Notes under the pieces: model-generated
Told to the model about the DNA's origin: nothing
Seen by the model: the letters and a program-made list of their open reading frames with translations, nothing else
Databases searched by the model: none
Assembly (NCBI RefSeq): GCF_003576645.1
Contig: NC_044924.1
Span: 30,529,888-30,593,887 of the forward strand
DNA: 64,000 nt
Direction of reading: 5' to 3'
DNA from: Ipomoea triloba
Lineage: Eukaryota > Streptophyta > Magnoliopsida > Solanales > Convolvulaceae
Made by a program: the position numbers and the translations under genes
Shown here: piece after piece, positions 50,360 through 61,835 of the stretch
Numbering within the stretch: position 1 is the stretch's first letter
How the letters are laid out: each line of letters begins with the position of its first letter

Positions 50360-50841
50360 GGGTGTGTTTGGAAAACGGGAAAATGACTTTTGAAAAATGA
50401 CTCATTTTCTAGAAAATACTTTCATTTTTTGTGTTTGGTTGCGTTATGAAAAAATGTCTTGATGTGTTTGATTCATTTTCTGAAAAATTGATAGAATTGT
50501 ATAATTAAACATTTTAATTGTTTTATTTAGAATATAAAAATATTTATAATAATATTAAAAATAATGTTATTTATTAAAAAAAATTAAAAAAAAACCTCAC
50601 GTTTTCACAACAAAAACCATACCTATTTTGGCGGAAGGTTGTGTCTGGTTGTGATTGTTGGAAGATCTGTGGAAAATTACTTCCGTCAAATTTTCACGAA
50701 AATCATTTTCCTCAAAAACAACCTCATTTTTTTAAGTCAACGGAAAATGATTTCCGTTAACTTGATTTTTCAACCACATCCAAACACTGAAAACCCTGAA
50801 AATGATTTCCATAAATCATTTTACAAGTTCCAAAACGCACC
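50360..50841. mobile_element. Tourist-like MITE, GGGTGTGTTTGG family
   Basis: The left end GGTGTGTTTGGAAAACGG follows TTAG. The right end CCAAAACGCACC is followed by TTTA. The arms contain GAAAATGACTT and GAAAATGATTTCC as in the copies at 18961 and 43237. Confidence 0.78.
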
Positions 50842-51974
50842 TTTACTTGGAATGAAGGGGAATGTGGGGGCATACAACTTAGCTATATTTGTTATTCCCT
50901 CGCATCTTCAGCTTCTCCTAATTAAGCAATTATTATGCACTAAATCTGTCCTAATCTTGGTTGTCATATGATTATTAGTGAATCTTAATCATAAAGTGGT
51001 TTCAAGTCTCTACAATAATTTTAATAAAATATTAAAATAAAACATTTAAAGTGTGATAAAAGATATATTAATCATTGCATGCATATTAATATGTTTCTTT
51101 AATTTTATGATGCATTTAAAAATAATCCCTATTATCTAATCTTATTCACCCAAATACGGCCTACTGCACTATTGAGATAAGCTCGTGCAGGCCCCTATTA
51201 TCTAATCTAAAAAAAAAACATAATATGTGCCAATCTAGGTTATATCCTTTTTTTTATGCTAATAAATGTATATATTTTATTTTCAATGTTGTACATTTCA
51301 TTTGTATTTGACAAAATTATACTTATTATATTTTTATTAGACAAAATTCTACACTTACACCATTATAACTATGTAACTACTTGTTTTTTTTTTCAAAAAA
51401 AAAAAACTATGTAACTACTTTAATAACTCCATCAATCTTACCATGCATCTACATCTATTATATCTTTTTTATAGTCTTTAATTATCATTTTATTAAAATT
51501 ATCATATAACAATTATTTTAATTATAGATTATATTTTAATTAAATATATATGAATATCAAGAACAAGCCCTTAGGAAAAAAACTAAGAACCAATTTCATC
51601 CTAACATCTGAAAAAATCGGACAAATCATAAAAAAAATTTGAAAAAAATGCGGCGATATTTTCGTAATTATCACCAATTACTAGGCAAACTTGAACACTA
51701 AAATCTGCACTTCTCAGAATTTTCAAGTTTGTACATTTAGTATTAACATATTACACACTTAGTATTAAAATATATATTACACATTTAGTATTAAAATATT
51801 GTACTTGCAAAAATATAAAACTGTATTGCACTTAGGGTTGAATTTTAGAGTTTATGACTAAGTTTTTTTATTTTATTTGGTTTCAGCTTCACTTTTTACT
51901 ATTTAGAGTCTAGTATTTACGATTTAGATTTAAATTTTAACTTTTTCATTGATTTTTTTAAATTTATCGAAGAT

Positions 51975-52005
<31 letters not shown>

Positions 52006-52597
52006 GTATATATATATATTTTTTTTAATACTCATGATTGTTTACAATGTAGTATCTATTCTATACTTTCTCAAACATTTTCAGACCAAAGAATCTAAGC
52101 CCACCACTGAGGTTCGAACCTATGACCACACATTTGAAATGGTAACCAGGTTTGCATATTTAGTTTTTATTGATTGCATATTTATGTGTATATGAAGTAA
52201 TCTGAAATGGTAAGGTGAAGTTGATGATAATTATATAAAAATGCTACCGCGTTTTTAAAAATCTGATATGATTCGCCCAATTTTTGCAAATGTAAGACTG
52301 AGATTGGTTTTTAGTTTTTTTTCCTGTGTATGTTCTCATGGGATTAGTTTTTTTGGGTGTTATCTTAGTATTATAGTTTTTTTTTTTAATTTTTATAAAT
52401 ATAAATTTTATGAAAATTGTGTTCATTATTATTAAACAAAATATAAATTCTTTCTTTTTCTCTATATTATTCAAATGTGATAATTAAAAGTTATCACTTT
52501 AAAAATTTTTGAAATATAATTTGAACTAATTTTTTTATTTTTATTTAGTAATATTTTAATATATATTGAACATGAATTTTCACAAAAATACTAATTA

Positions 52598-52660
<63 letters not shown>

Positions 52661-53080
52661 TATATATTATCAAGACTTAAAAAGACAATTGGCTAGCTAG
52701 CTCGACGTAGAAACCATAGACCGAAGGTCAATGGAGTTGGTTACGTTATCCCACACGCAATACTCTAACACAAATGATCGAGTCCGGAATGAGTGATCAA
52801 GTAAAGAAAGATTAAGGCCCTTCTGACAGTTTGATTACATGGTCATCCAATAACATGTTAGAGTCTAGACACGATGATTAAATGCTAGCTTTTGTATATC
52901 TAATGAAAAAAAAAAAAAGTTTAATGCCTAATTTGATATCGATGCTCAAATTTAACAATTGAATCCGTATTTCAACGTGTATTATTCAATCTTTATAGGC
53001 ACTACTATCGTAAAATTCCTAAATTTCTTGACATACAATATAGTTTTTATTAAAGTTTTTTGGTCTTAATTATCATTTGT
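50842..53080. other. AT-rich intergenic stretch with AT microsatellites, no gene seen
   Basis: TATATG repeats lie at about 51972-52018 and a long AT/AC run at 52598-52665. GGTTCGAACC at about 52110 is a B-box-like element in a possible SINE fragment. No coding frame is convincing. Confidence 0.55.
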
Positions 53081-53410
53081 GACAGCATTCATGTGCATCC
53101 TACATGGCGCAACACATTCCTCAACCAAGTACAGCAAAGCCACGCATGTAGAATATGTTTAGTTGTTTACCCACACGTGCAGCCTCGGTCAAAGCGAGGT
53201 TGTCCTTGCTGGATCCAGTCAAAGGTCAAAACATTATAGTTTAATCGAATGGTCCTGATTATCTTAATCAAAAGCTCAATGTTCCTCCGGTGGTCGGTGA
53301 TTTCCGACATCGCACTCTTACGCGGACTGTACGGATCGAATCGTCACCGTCAATCTAAAGCAAGAGAATCATTGGCCGTTGATCACCACGATGCCCATAT
53401 GTGCAAGAAT
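53081..53410. other. GC-enriched island of unknown nature
   Basis: About 330 bp with roughly balanced base composition stand out from AT-rich flanks. They include TTTACCCACACGTGCAGC, GGTCAAAGCGAGG and TCCGGTGGTCGGTGATTTCC. No frame longer than a few dozen codons and no homology that I can name. It could be a displaced promoter or leader, or a captured fragment. Confidence 0.35.
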
Positions 53411-53655
53411 AAATTATAGTTTTCTTTTTTTAAAAAAATTTGATAAGTGGAGATAAAAGATCTCTTGTAAGCAAATTATATAAATAAGGTGAGAACTTAA
53501 GACGGTGAGGTGACTCGTAATTTACCTCTTTTAGTGACTTTTGGATAAGGATTTTAAAGAATTATAATTAGTTTAGTGTAAGTTAAGATACTTAATGTAT
53601 TAAACATTAATTATGATATAATTTACTGAATTAATCCAATTATAATCATATAGTG

Positions 53656-54290
53656 ATATAGAGGTGTTAATTTGGTTAATAAAAAATTGAATTAACTAAA
53701 ATCAACTTCACAAACTTTTTCATTTTGGAAAAGTCGTTAATCGAACCAAAATATAATTTACCAAATTAACCTAATTATATTTTCAGTTAATTCAATTAAT
53801 TGACTAGATTAATAAAAAATTCATATAACATATTTTATAAACTATATTATAAATTATATGAAAAAATTTATCATGCCGATCAATTTGATAACATTTTACA
53901 TCTGATACCACTCAAATCAAATGATAAATCCATTGAATTTGTATTAGAAATTGAGAGGACGACATTGTCCCATAGTGTCTAATACAAACTCGTTGCATTT
54001 TCAAAGTTTTAAGACTTTGCATTGCATACAAGAGGCATGATGTTGATCGCCACTATATGTGTGTGTGTGTGTATGTGTATATATATATGTGTGTGTGTGT
54101 ATACATATATATATATACACACACACACAAACACACACACACACACATATATATATACACACACACATAACTAATTTGATGAATTTTATAATTTTCACCA
54201 ACAATTCGGTTACTAACAAAATTAATCAATTAATTCGATTAATGGTTAACCGAAACGATTTTGGTTAATTGAACACCACTACAATCTTAT
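53656..54290. repeat. AATTAACC-rich repeat with GT/AC fold-back microsatellite
   Basis: The ends GAGGTGTTAATTTGGTTAA and TTGGTTAATTGAACACCAC are rough inverted repeats. In the middle, 54058-54168 alternates GT, AT and AC dinucleotides so that the GT half can pair with the AC half. Confidence 0.4.
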
Positions 54291-54614
54291 ATATTATTTT
54301 TTTGTTATATCAAATATTATCCGCATCGGTATCGATAACTATGATACATTAGATATATTATATATGATTATACTTAATATTATCACAAAAAAAATTAATA
54401 AATGTGAATATCAAAATATAATATTATTGATCGAGCGTGCAATCTTGCATGTGCAATCTATACTAATAAAATGATTTTTTTTTTTAAATGGCAAAAAGTT
54501 AGGTCCAGCTAAGCAGCATTGCTTAGTGTTCCACACATCTGGCACCATGTGAGTTGTGACCGGCTGAGCTGGTTAAGTTGTGATTAACCGTTAAGAGAAT
54601 CATTAACGTTCAAA

Positions 54615-54678
<64 letters not shown>

Positions 54679-55391
54679 GCATAGTTAATACGATCCCAAC
54701 ATGAGGGTAGGTTGCACGTGCTATGTCTGGGAGAATCCCAACTTGTAAGATCTGACTAAGATGGATGATAAAAATAATTTTTAAAAAAAAATTGTCTAAA
54801 CAAATTATGAGTTTGGTTTTCTTTTATAGATTGTAGTGCTTTTCAAATTTTGACTTTAAATCGAATTTGAGGAAATTTTTAGCATCTGTATCTTAGATAA
54901 TGAGAAATTACTTTTAGGAAAATCGAAACTTAAAAAAAAAACCTTGAATCACAAGTAATTGATTTTTTTTTTAGTATTACTGAGCCTATTACAATATAGT
55001 ATATGTTCATAACTATGGTTCAAACCAATGATTTTTCATTTAGAAAAGTCACTTCGTGCCACTTAGACCAGAAGGTCATTTCTTAATTAGTTTTATTTAG
55101 TTTACAAGTCAAAAACCCAAAACTAGGACAAAATTCGAGTAAGGTGGAAGTTTTTTTTTTTTTTTTTGGTAATACTTATAGAAAAGTAACAATTTATGTC
55201 AAAAACTCAACTATTTATAAAAATAAAAAGTAAAAAATTAAAAGGTTATAAAAATAAATAGTGTATGATATTTTTCAATTTAAAAAAAATGGTGTCATGT
55301 GGAATATCTTGCAAGTATTATTTATACAAATTGTAATCCCAAACTTAAGGGTTCATCACTACTCTATGTAAGAGATAAATCGTAAAATGTA

Positions 55392-55425
<34 letters not shown>

Positions 55426-56333
55426 TCTTTCTTTTTTGGTAAGATTCAAATTTTGCACCTTGCGGCTACTAACAGAGTTAAACTTATGAATTTATTTTGA
55501 ATTGGTTAACCAATTGAATTGTGATAAATATTATTTGAATATAGGGTGGGGTGGATGTAGGGAATTTCATTTAGAAGCATGCTTGGTTGGCTCTTATCAT
55601 ATACCTAACCTAATCAAATCATTGCTTTAAATTATTAACGAGGGCATATGGCATATCTAAACCAACTATAATTGAAATATAAGTAGAAAAGTTCTTCTTG
55701 TCTCCTTAAAAGATTATTTTGATAAACTCTCCATTTTTACTTTTATTTCCATACTCAAATAGTCACATTGAGGAGTAAAAGTAAAGATGTAAAAGTAATT
55801 TTTTTTTTTTAAATTCAAAACTTCTCTTATTTTCTTTTATTGGCATAATGCTTAATGACATTAGAGTAAGAGGCACCAAAATCTTTTTTTCTTTTTTAAT
55901 GAAATAATTTCATAAATGAAGATCATCAACAAGGACATAAAAAAAGAGTTGCAATGGGTCTTCTCTCCACACCTTACGATCTACAATGAACAGGACTTCC
56001 TAGCTAGCAAATGGACAACCTTGTTCGCCAATGTATGATATCACTTTTTATAAGTGCCCCAAAATCTTTTTCATGCTCATATTTCAAGTGGAAAATAAAA
56101 GACAAAAAGTTTCATGTTTTACTATGGTATAACTTTTTATGCATGACATCTAAATATTTGAAAACTTTCCAACGTAGTAAAGTCATTAAATGTATGTGTA
56201 TATGAAGTGCATATATAAAATACTGGTGTTAATTTCTTAGTGAAGTTGAATTAGTGAACTATTTTATTTTTAATATGACCACATGCTATCATACATGGAC
56301 TAATTTTGTTCGTGTAGCACAAGTAAAACCTTA
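54291..56333. other. AT-rich intergenic stretch, no gene seen
   Basis: ATT microsatellites lie at about 54617-54679 and 55392-55425. Short tRNA-like fragments (for example TTCGTGCCACTTAGACCAGAAG at about 55055) suggest SINE debris. Confidence 0.5.
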
Positions 56334-56610
56334 TTAAAGCATCCTCAATAGTTGTTGTTCTTTAGGAATTTTTGCAGGTGTGACTAGCAAAGAAGAGATG
56401 GAAGGAAGGAAGAAAGAAGGAAATATTAAAAAAATAAAAATAAATAAAAATAAAATAAAATAAAATAAAGAGCAAATTTGATCCAAAAAAAAAAAAAAAA
56501 AGATCTTACACGAAGTTGCACAAAACGGGTGTTGCGTAGCTTCTTCTCCACACGGGCCCCATATTTTCAAACCAAAAACCCTTCCTCTTGCAAAGCACTC
56601 TCATTGTAAT
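56334..56610. mobile_element. Partial GAGCATCC-family MITE
   Basis: The left end AGCATCCTCAATAGTTG is preceded by TTAA and followed by the family's AAGAAGAGATGGAAGGAAGG arm and GC patch. The right end is eroded. Confidence 0.5.
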
Positions 56611-56752
56611 TTTTTGGTCACATGGATTATTGAAATTCTTATAAATATGAAAAATTTTATAACATTGTATGACCCACAAAAAGGATAAATAACATCAAAT
56701 AAATGTATTAGTTTTTTGTCAATCTTCAAAACCTTAAAGTGATCTGAAATAT

Positions 56753-56922
56753 TTTTTTTTGGTAAATATACAGGGTTTTTCTCTCCGTCCGTTTAACGGT
56801 CCGAGGTCACCCACGTTCGCTCCAGGAGGCACGAGAGCTGGCCCAGGATGAATCGTCACTTGTGGGAATTGAACTCAGGTTCACAAAGAGAACTCACTTG
56901 CCACTTGAGCTACCCCACTGGG
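56753..56922 (-). mobile_element. tRNA-derived SINE with perfect 19-bp target duplication
   Basis: On the minus strand the element starts at 56922 with CCCAGTGGGGTAGCTCAAGT (A-box TAGCTCAAGTGG). It has the B-box-like GAGTTCAATTCC about 45 bp on and ends in an A-run at 56753. TTAAAGTGATCTGAAATAT flanks it on both sides (56734-56752 and 56923-56941). Length is 170 bp. The exact duplication indicates a fairly recent insertion. Confidence 0.9.
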
Positions 56923-56941
56923 TTAAAGTGATCTGAAATAT

Positions 56942-57544
56942 GGCTGGCATAAAATGGCCAATTTCTAGTTAGAGGTAGGAATAACAGATTCCATTTCAAA
57001 GTGGGAGATAACCAGATAATGGCTACCAAACCTTTAATATATATCAGGGAAGACTTGATCCTTCTATTATTCCCTTTCCATATTTTATCATCAACTATTA
57101 ATTTTGAAACATTTAGTGCAAAAATATATTTTGTTGTCACATTTGGCCCCGCTATCCAAATCTCCAACAATTACTTGCCAAAAAATATAAATTTTCTTAT
57201 TCAAAGTTACTTACAACTATTACAAGTGCAAATTTTAATAATAGCATTGTATATTTTGAATGGATAAATTTTCTCTTATAGCAACCTCATGAGAAAATTT
57301 TGTCAATAAGAACAAATGTGACAACAAAGGCATAGCACCAAAAGTGACAAAATTAATAGTTAAAAATCAAATATAGAAGGGAAGAATAATCGAGGGACAA
57401 AAGTGGCAATAGCTCTATCTGAAACTAAACAGACCAAAAAAAAAATCAAAATTGATACCTTGGACAATTCAAAAACCGAGAACTAATTTTGACAATGTGA
57501 GGATTAAACTTGAACTTTTCTCATACTATAAGCTAGCTTTAAAA
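56942..57544. other. Intergenic stretch, no gene seen
   Basis: Near 57030-57130 and 57290-57400, phrases such as AAATTTTGTCAATAAGAACA and GTGCAAAAATATATTTTGTT face each other in rough inverted order, possibly an old MITE around the frame at 57001-57267. Confidence 0.4.
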
Positions 57545-59173
57545 GGGTATTCTACTGAGGTATCTGTTCTGAGTGTGAGAAGGGAGTTGTATGGCTGAAC
57601 AAACCACATCACTTGTCTCATTTTGGCTTAACAAGTTTTTCTTGCTATTGTGATCATCAAGAGTCTTATGAGCCCATACCTACATGAAAGCAAAGTGATT
57701 AATGGACACAAAAAATAAATGAATAAATTCAAAGCAAGTGCAAAGCATTTGATTCAGCAACAACAGGAAGACAAAATATGCTTTCAGGAAAAATACACGC
57801 ACGCAGAGCGAACGCAGGTCGCAGGCAGCCAATTGGAGATCCAAATGGCAAAAGGTGTCGATAAAATAATCTGTATGACAGATTTGGCAGAAGATTTTCT
57901 TGTAACAGTCTTTTATCATTCTAAAAATGATAACCGACTATACATTCAGAGATGGTTTTCGTCAATTTTGATAGCTACTTCTTCCACACGTAATATTGTT
58001 TTCAGAGAATGACACAGTATGATATCACTTTGTTTATACAACTGGTATGTTTCCCTTAATGCCAGAAAATGATATCTGAAAAAGACAAGGGACAAACCTG
58101 ACAACATTCACTTTCCAGCACCTCCGCCATGATCCGCAATAAATACATTCTCATGATTGTAAAGGTTCATATATAGTCACCATTTTGTATACCATTATTC
58201 CATTAATCACCGCAGGCTCCAAATCCATCAACAAAGCCCGTGGAATATAGTGTTGATCATCAGCTTGATAGAAAAATACATCCTTTCTAATTTCTATCCC
58301 CTCCCTGAAACAGTGTATTCAGCACTTTAAACACAATATATATCCTCTTCTAGCTCAAGGGTGTAGTTATGTGTAAGTTTCAAGCCTTGTAATTTTCCGT
58401 CTTTATTGGTAAACAATCAAGCATGACATGTGTGGCTAGACATCCATTCCAACAAGAGAGTGGTTTCATTTCATGCATGTCAGTTTAGAACATAAAGCTC
58501 AATTTGAGAAGAGCCACAGTGTATTGGTCTTTGATCATAATCTAAGATGATATTGGACTATAAAAACAACTTTCCTTTGATTCTTGTAGATACTCCAAAT
58601 ATAAGAAAAACAAGCAATAAGTAGCAAATCCTAGCTCTCCATATAGCATTGCCAAACAAGTTTAGTATGCATTCTGTTGTAGAAATTGACTTTGCATGAG
58701 ACACATACAATACACAATAAGCAGTACATAAGTTATAGTACTGCACAAAATTGATCAAGTGCATTAAAAGTCCATTTCTTGTACAACCTTGTAATTTGCA
58801 TCAGATATCAATCAACTATATGAACAACCCAAATAAGTTCAGACAAATGAAGCTAAGTCAAGAAACATTCAGCATAATTCAAGACCACTTAATCAGTTCC
58901 ATTGCAATTTGGGACGAAATGGGCCTAAGAACTTGAAGAATGAGCAGTACATAATACATTTGAACAATAAATAAATACATGCATGCATACACATGTTACA
59001 CAGATAGGAGTATGCAGGCAAAGTGAGATAGTGAACCTGAGTGGATAAGTCCTAGAAAATTCCATCCTTGGCTCCTTGCTGTTGCCGTGCTCAAGGCAGA
59101 GGTGCTTCTAGAATTCCATTCCACTCTAATTCCTGCATTATTCCACTTGCAGTGTGATGATTTATCTTGGCAT
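57545..59173 (-). pseudogene. Gamma-tubulin pseudogene, introns retained
   Basis: Gamma-tubulin nucleates microtubules. Three exon-like blocks lie in order on the minus strand. Block 59173-59037 starts ATGCCAAGATAAATCATCAC, matching MPREIITLQVG, and continues to MEF, a stop in place of Trp, and LCLEHG, ending at a donor. Block 58314-58098 reads [20 protein letters not shown] and [11 protein letters not shown], then a frameshift (small insertions), then [18 protein letters not shown]. Block about 57680-57550 matches the MGSYLLETLNDRYSKK to METSDVVVQPYNSLLTL region with several indels. Stops, frameshifts and loss of the C-terminal half make it non-functional. Introns between the blocks show it is not a retrocopy. 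Confidence 0.85.
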
Positions 59174-59726
59174 GTTCATCTTCTTTCCTCTTCATCTTAA
59201 AGGAGAAAAACTGAACCGGTCTTCTAGGGTTTCTTTTTATCTTCTTTAGGAAAAAGGAGGGAGGGAATTGCAAGGTTTCTGCTAAAATCTTGAAGCGCTT
59301 GAGAACTAGGGTGCCAGCTTAATCATTAAGTTTAAATACTAAATCAAAGCTAAACCAAAAGACTTGATTTGACAAGAAAATTAGAAACTAAAAACACGTC
59401 AATATTTTGATTGTAAATTTAGATCAATCAAATTAAATATATTTAGTTCAATTTTTTGATAGTTAAATTTATGTCCACCGCTAATATGGAGTATTATCAG
59501 GTTGCTTTGACTTCCAATGATGATTTTTTCTTCATGCGAAATTTTGTTCTTAAATGCCAGTCAATCAATGGGAACCCAAAGACTTTATATATGTGAAATA
59601 AGAAATAATTAGTGCAGTAAATATAATTTTAATTACCTAACTAATGGGCATTAGAATTTAAATTATAGATTTTTGTGAACTATAAAGTAACTTGAAACAT
59701 TGGAAGACATTAAGAATCTATTCAAA

Positions 59727-59794
<68 letters not shown>

Positions 59795-60520
59795 AATTGA
59801 GTTTTTGAGGTTCATCCCAAGAAAACAACATTTTGGCATAAAACATCACTATTAGGCCATTGCATTCATGGCCAAAACAATAGAGAACTTGACTATTTAA
59901 CTTGACTACTTCAATTAGACAGTCAATTCTATACACAAGTAACAACAACAGAAACTCAGAAAGTATTAGAAAATCTATAAAGATTATTTTGTTCTATTTT
60001 ATTTTTTGGGTACATCTGATAGGGGATGAAGGTGGTGAGATTCACACTCAAGTCTAATGCTTAGAATGGAGTGCAGTTTACCACCAAGGCACCAACCTAT
60101 GCCTGAACCCCTAGTCTGCTATCCTTCACATGGCAGCTTTTTCTCTCTCCACCTTCACGTGAAGCAATAGATGCTCTTGTTTCATTACAAAAGCTCTTCA
60201 TGTGTCATGTGATTCACAGTGTTCTGTATGCATCAATAGGCTTGCAAAATTGCACTACTAATTCTTATTTGGCTCATGTGAAAAAGCTTTTTCTGCATCA
60301 AAGTAGTTTCATTTAAGTAATTAATTCCATTAACATTGTACTTTCTCAAACAAATTTTTTGCACCTTTACTTGCTAAACTTTCACTCTATGCCCTCAACA
60401 CATTATCAATTATCAACTATAGACTATGGAACCAAAAAACATGCTTGAAATTTACAATCTATTAACCCACTTCAAAAAAGAAGAGGAGAAAGTGAAATTC
60501 TGATTATCAATATTTTACCT
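59174..60520. other. Intergenic stretch with CT/AT microsatellite and possible SINE
   Basis: A CT run passes into AT repeats at 59728-59792. At 60010-60115 the minus strand has TTGGTGGTAAACTG and a downstream B-box-like stretch, a possible SINE. No gene is seen. Confidence 0.5.
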
Positions 60521-60522
60521 TG

Positions 60523-61098
60523 TATTCTTGTAGACTATATCAACATTTTGAAGGGTAAAGATCTCCGCACAATTTGATTGCTATGGTTGTGTGATCTGAA
60601 TCATTCAGCTGTGTCATACTGTCATAACCATAGCCCTGCATTTTCAACAATGACAGCGCCATCATGTCAATCACCAGCTTCCTAGAGCAGGTAAATGTCC
60701 CGAATGCATCAATGAGCACAACAGGAACTAGCAAACCACTGGTCTGCAAACATTTTCAACAACTATTTACAATTTCCATTTCGCAGTAAGCCTAAAGATA
60801 AAAGGATAACAACAAATTCTGTTACCCGTTGGAACACTCTAGCTGACTAGCTAAACAGAAATAGTTATAACAAGAATCTGCACTTATTTTACATTTAGCA
60901 TATTGCTTAAAGTCAAGGCAATCATGTGATAGAGTTACTTAGGTGCAAAATATCTCAAGCATATAACAAATGAAGAAAACTCTGGATGAGGGATCAAAAG
61001 CTGTAACAGACCTACCAGTGGGTTCAGGAATCAGGATTTGAAATCCATTAGAAAGCTGTATGCATGCAGTAAGGGACTACGGGCACTCCTTTTTCCCT
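60523..61098 (-). other. Possible 3' untranslated exons of the long PPR gene
   Basis: Downstream of the PPR stop, splice-like borders occur: a donor TTACAG/GTAAAATAAG near 61725, an exon-like piece about 61098-61016 (AATTGCAG/GGAAAAAGGAG to CCCACTG/GTAGGTCTG), and another about 60743-60523 (TTTGCAG/ACCAGTGG to ACAAG/GTAAAATA). The last contains a 69-codon frame that I do not recognise. They may be 3' UTR exons or the remains of another gene. Confidence 0.3.
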
Positions 61099-61835
61099 GC
61101 AATTACACAATTAACGCTATACATATGTTCATAGAGATTGAGAAACTTAGATTACAGCATTTAAGATCATCAACAAAAAAGTTCTGTTTTCTATGGTTAC
61201 TTTTCACAAACAGAGTACCGGAAAGTCCTGAAGTAATGCAAAAAAGCAATTTGCATCAAATTTGTAGGCCAATAATGTGAAGTACAATAGAGGTGACACT
61301 GAAACCTTTCCCTAATACATTTACAGGGCACAAGCTTTTCCAAACTTGCATCCAACTAATATCATGTAATATACTCCAGAGCATTTATGGTTTTGTTAAA
61401 TGCAATTCAAAAGTCTATACTCCATAATGATGAGGAATCAAGAGCCATTTAAAAAAAAATATGTAACAATTGAAATAATGATCTATTCTCAACAACACAC
61501 TCAACACATTCAACAAGCAAAATACCTCTCAGCTATAGTGGTTAATTAGAGGAATCAGAAAATAACAATAGCAGAAAAAAAAATTACCTTTTTCATTAAT
61601 CACAAGAAAAAAAGTAAATTTTCCAAATCAAAACATAGAGAAAATATATACAAGTAAATAAAAAAAAGCATGCATGTGCAAAAAGAATAAGAAAAAGAAG
61701 CGCAAACAAGCAAAATCTTATTTTACCTGTAATAAATCCAAAGAATTTGAATGTAGCCTGATTACTCGGCAATCTTCCGATTGGAGAAGGACAAAAGAGC
61801 TGGCAACCATCAAAAGTGCTTGATAGTTTAAAATA

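Noticed and set aside
54001..54268. Overlapping frames rich in Cys-Val and Thr-His repeats
   Set aside because: Translations of a GT/AC microsatellite on both strands.
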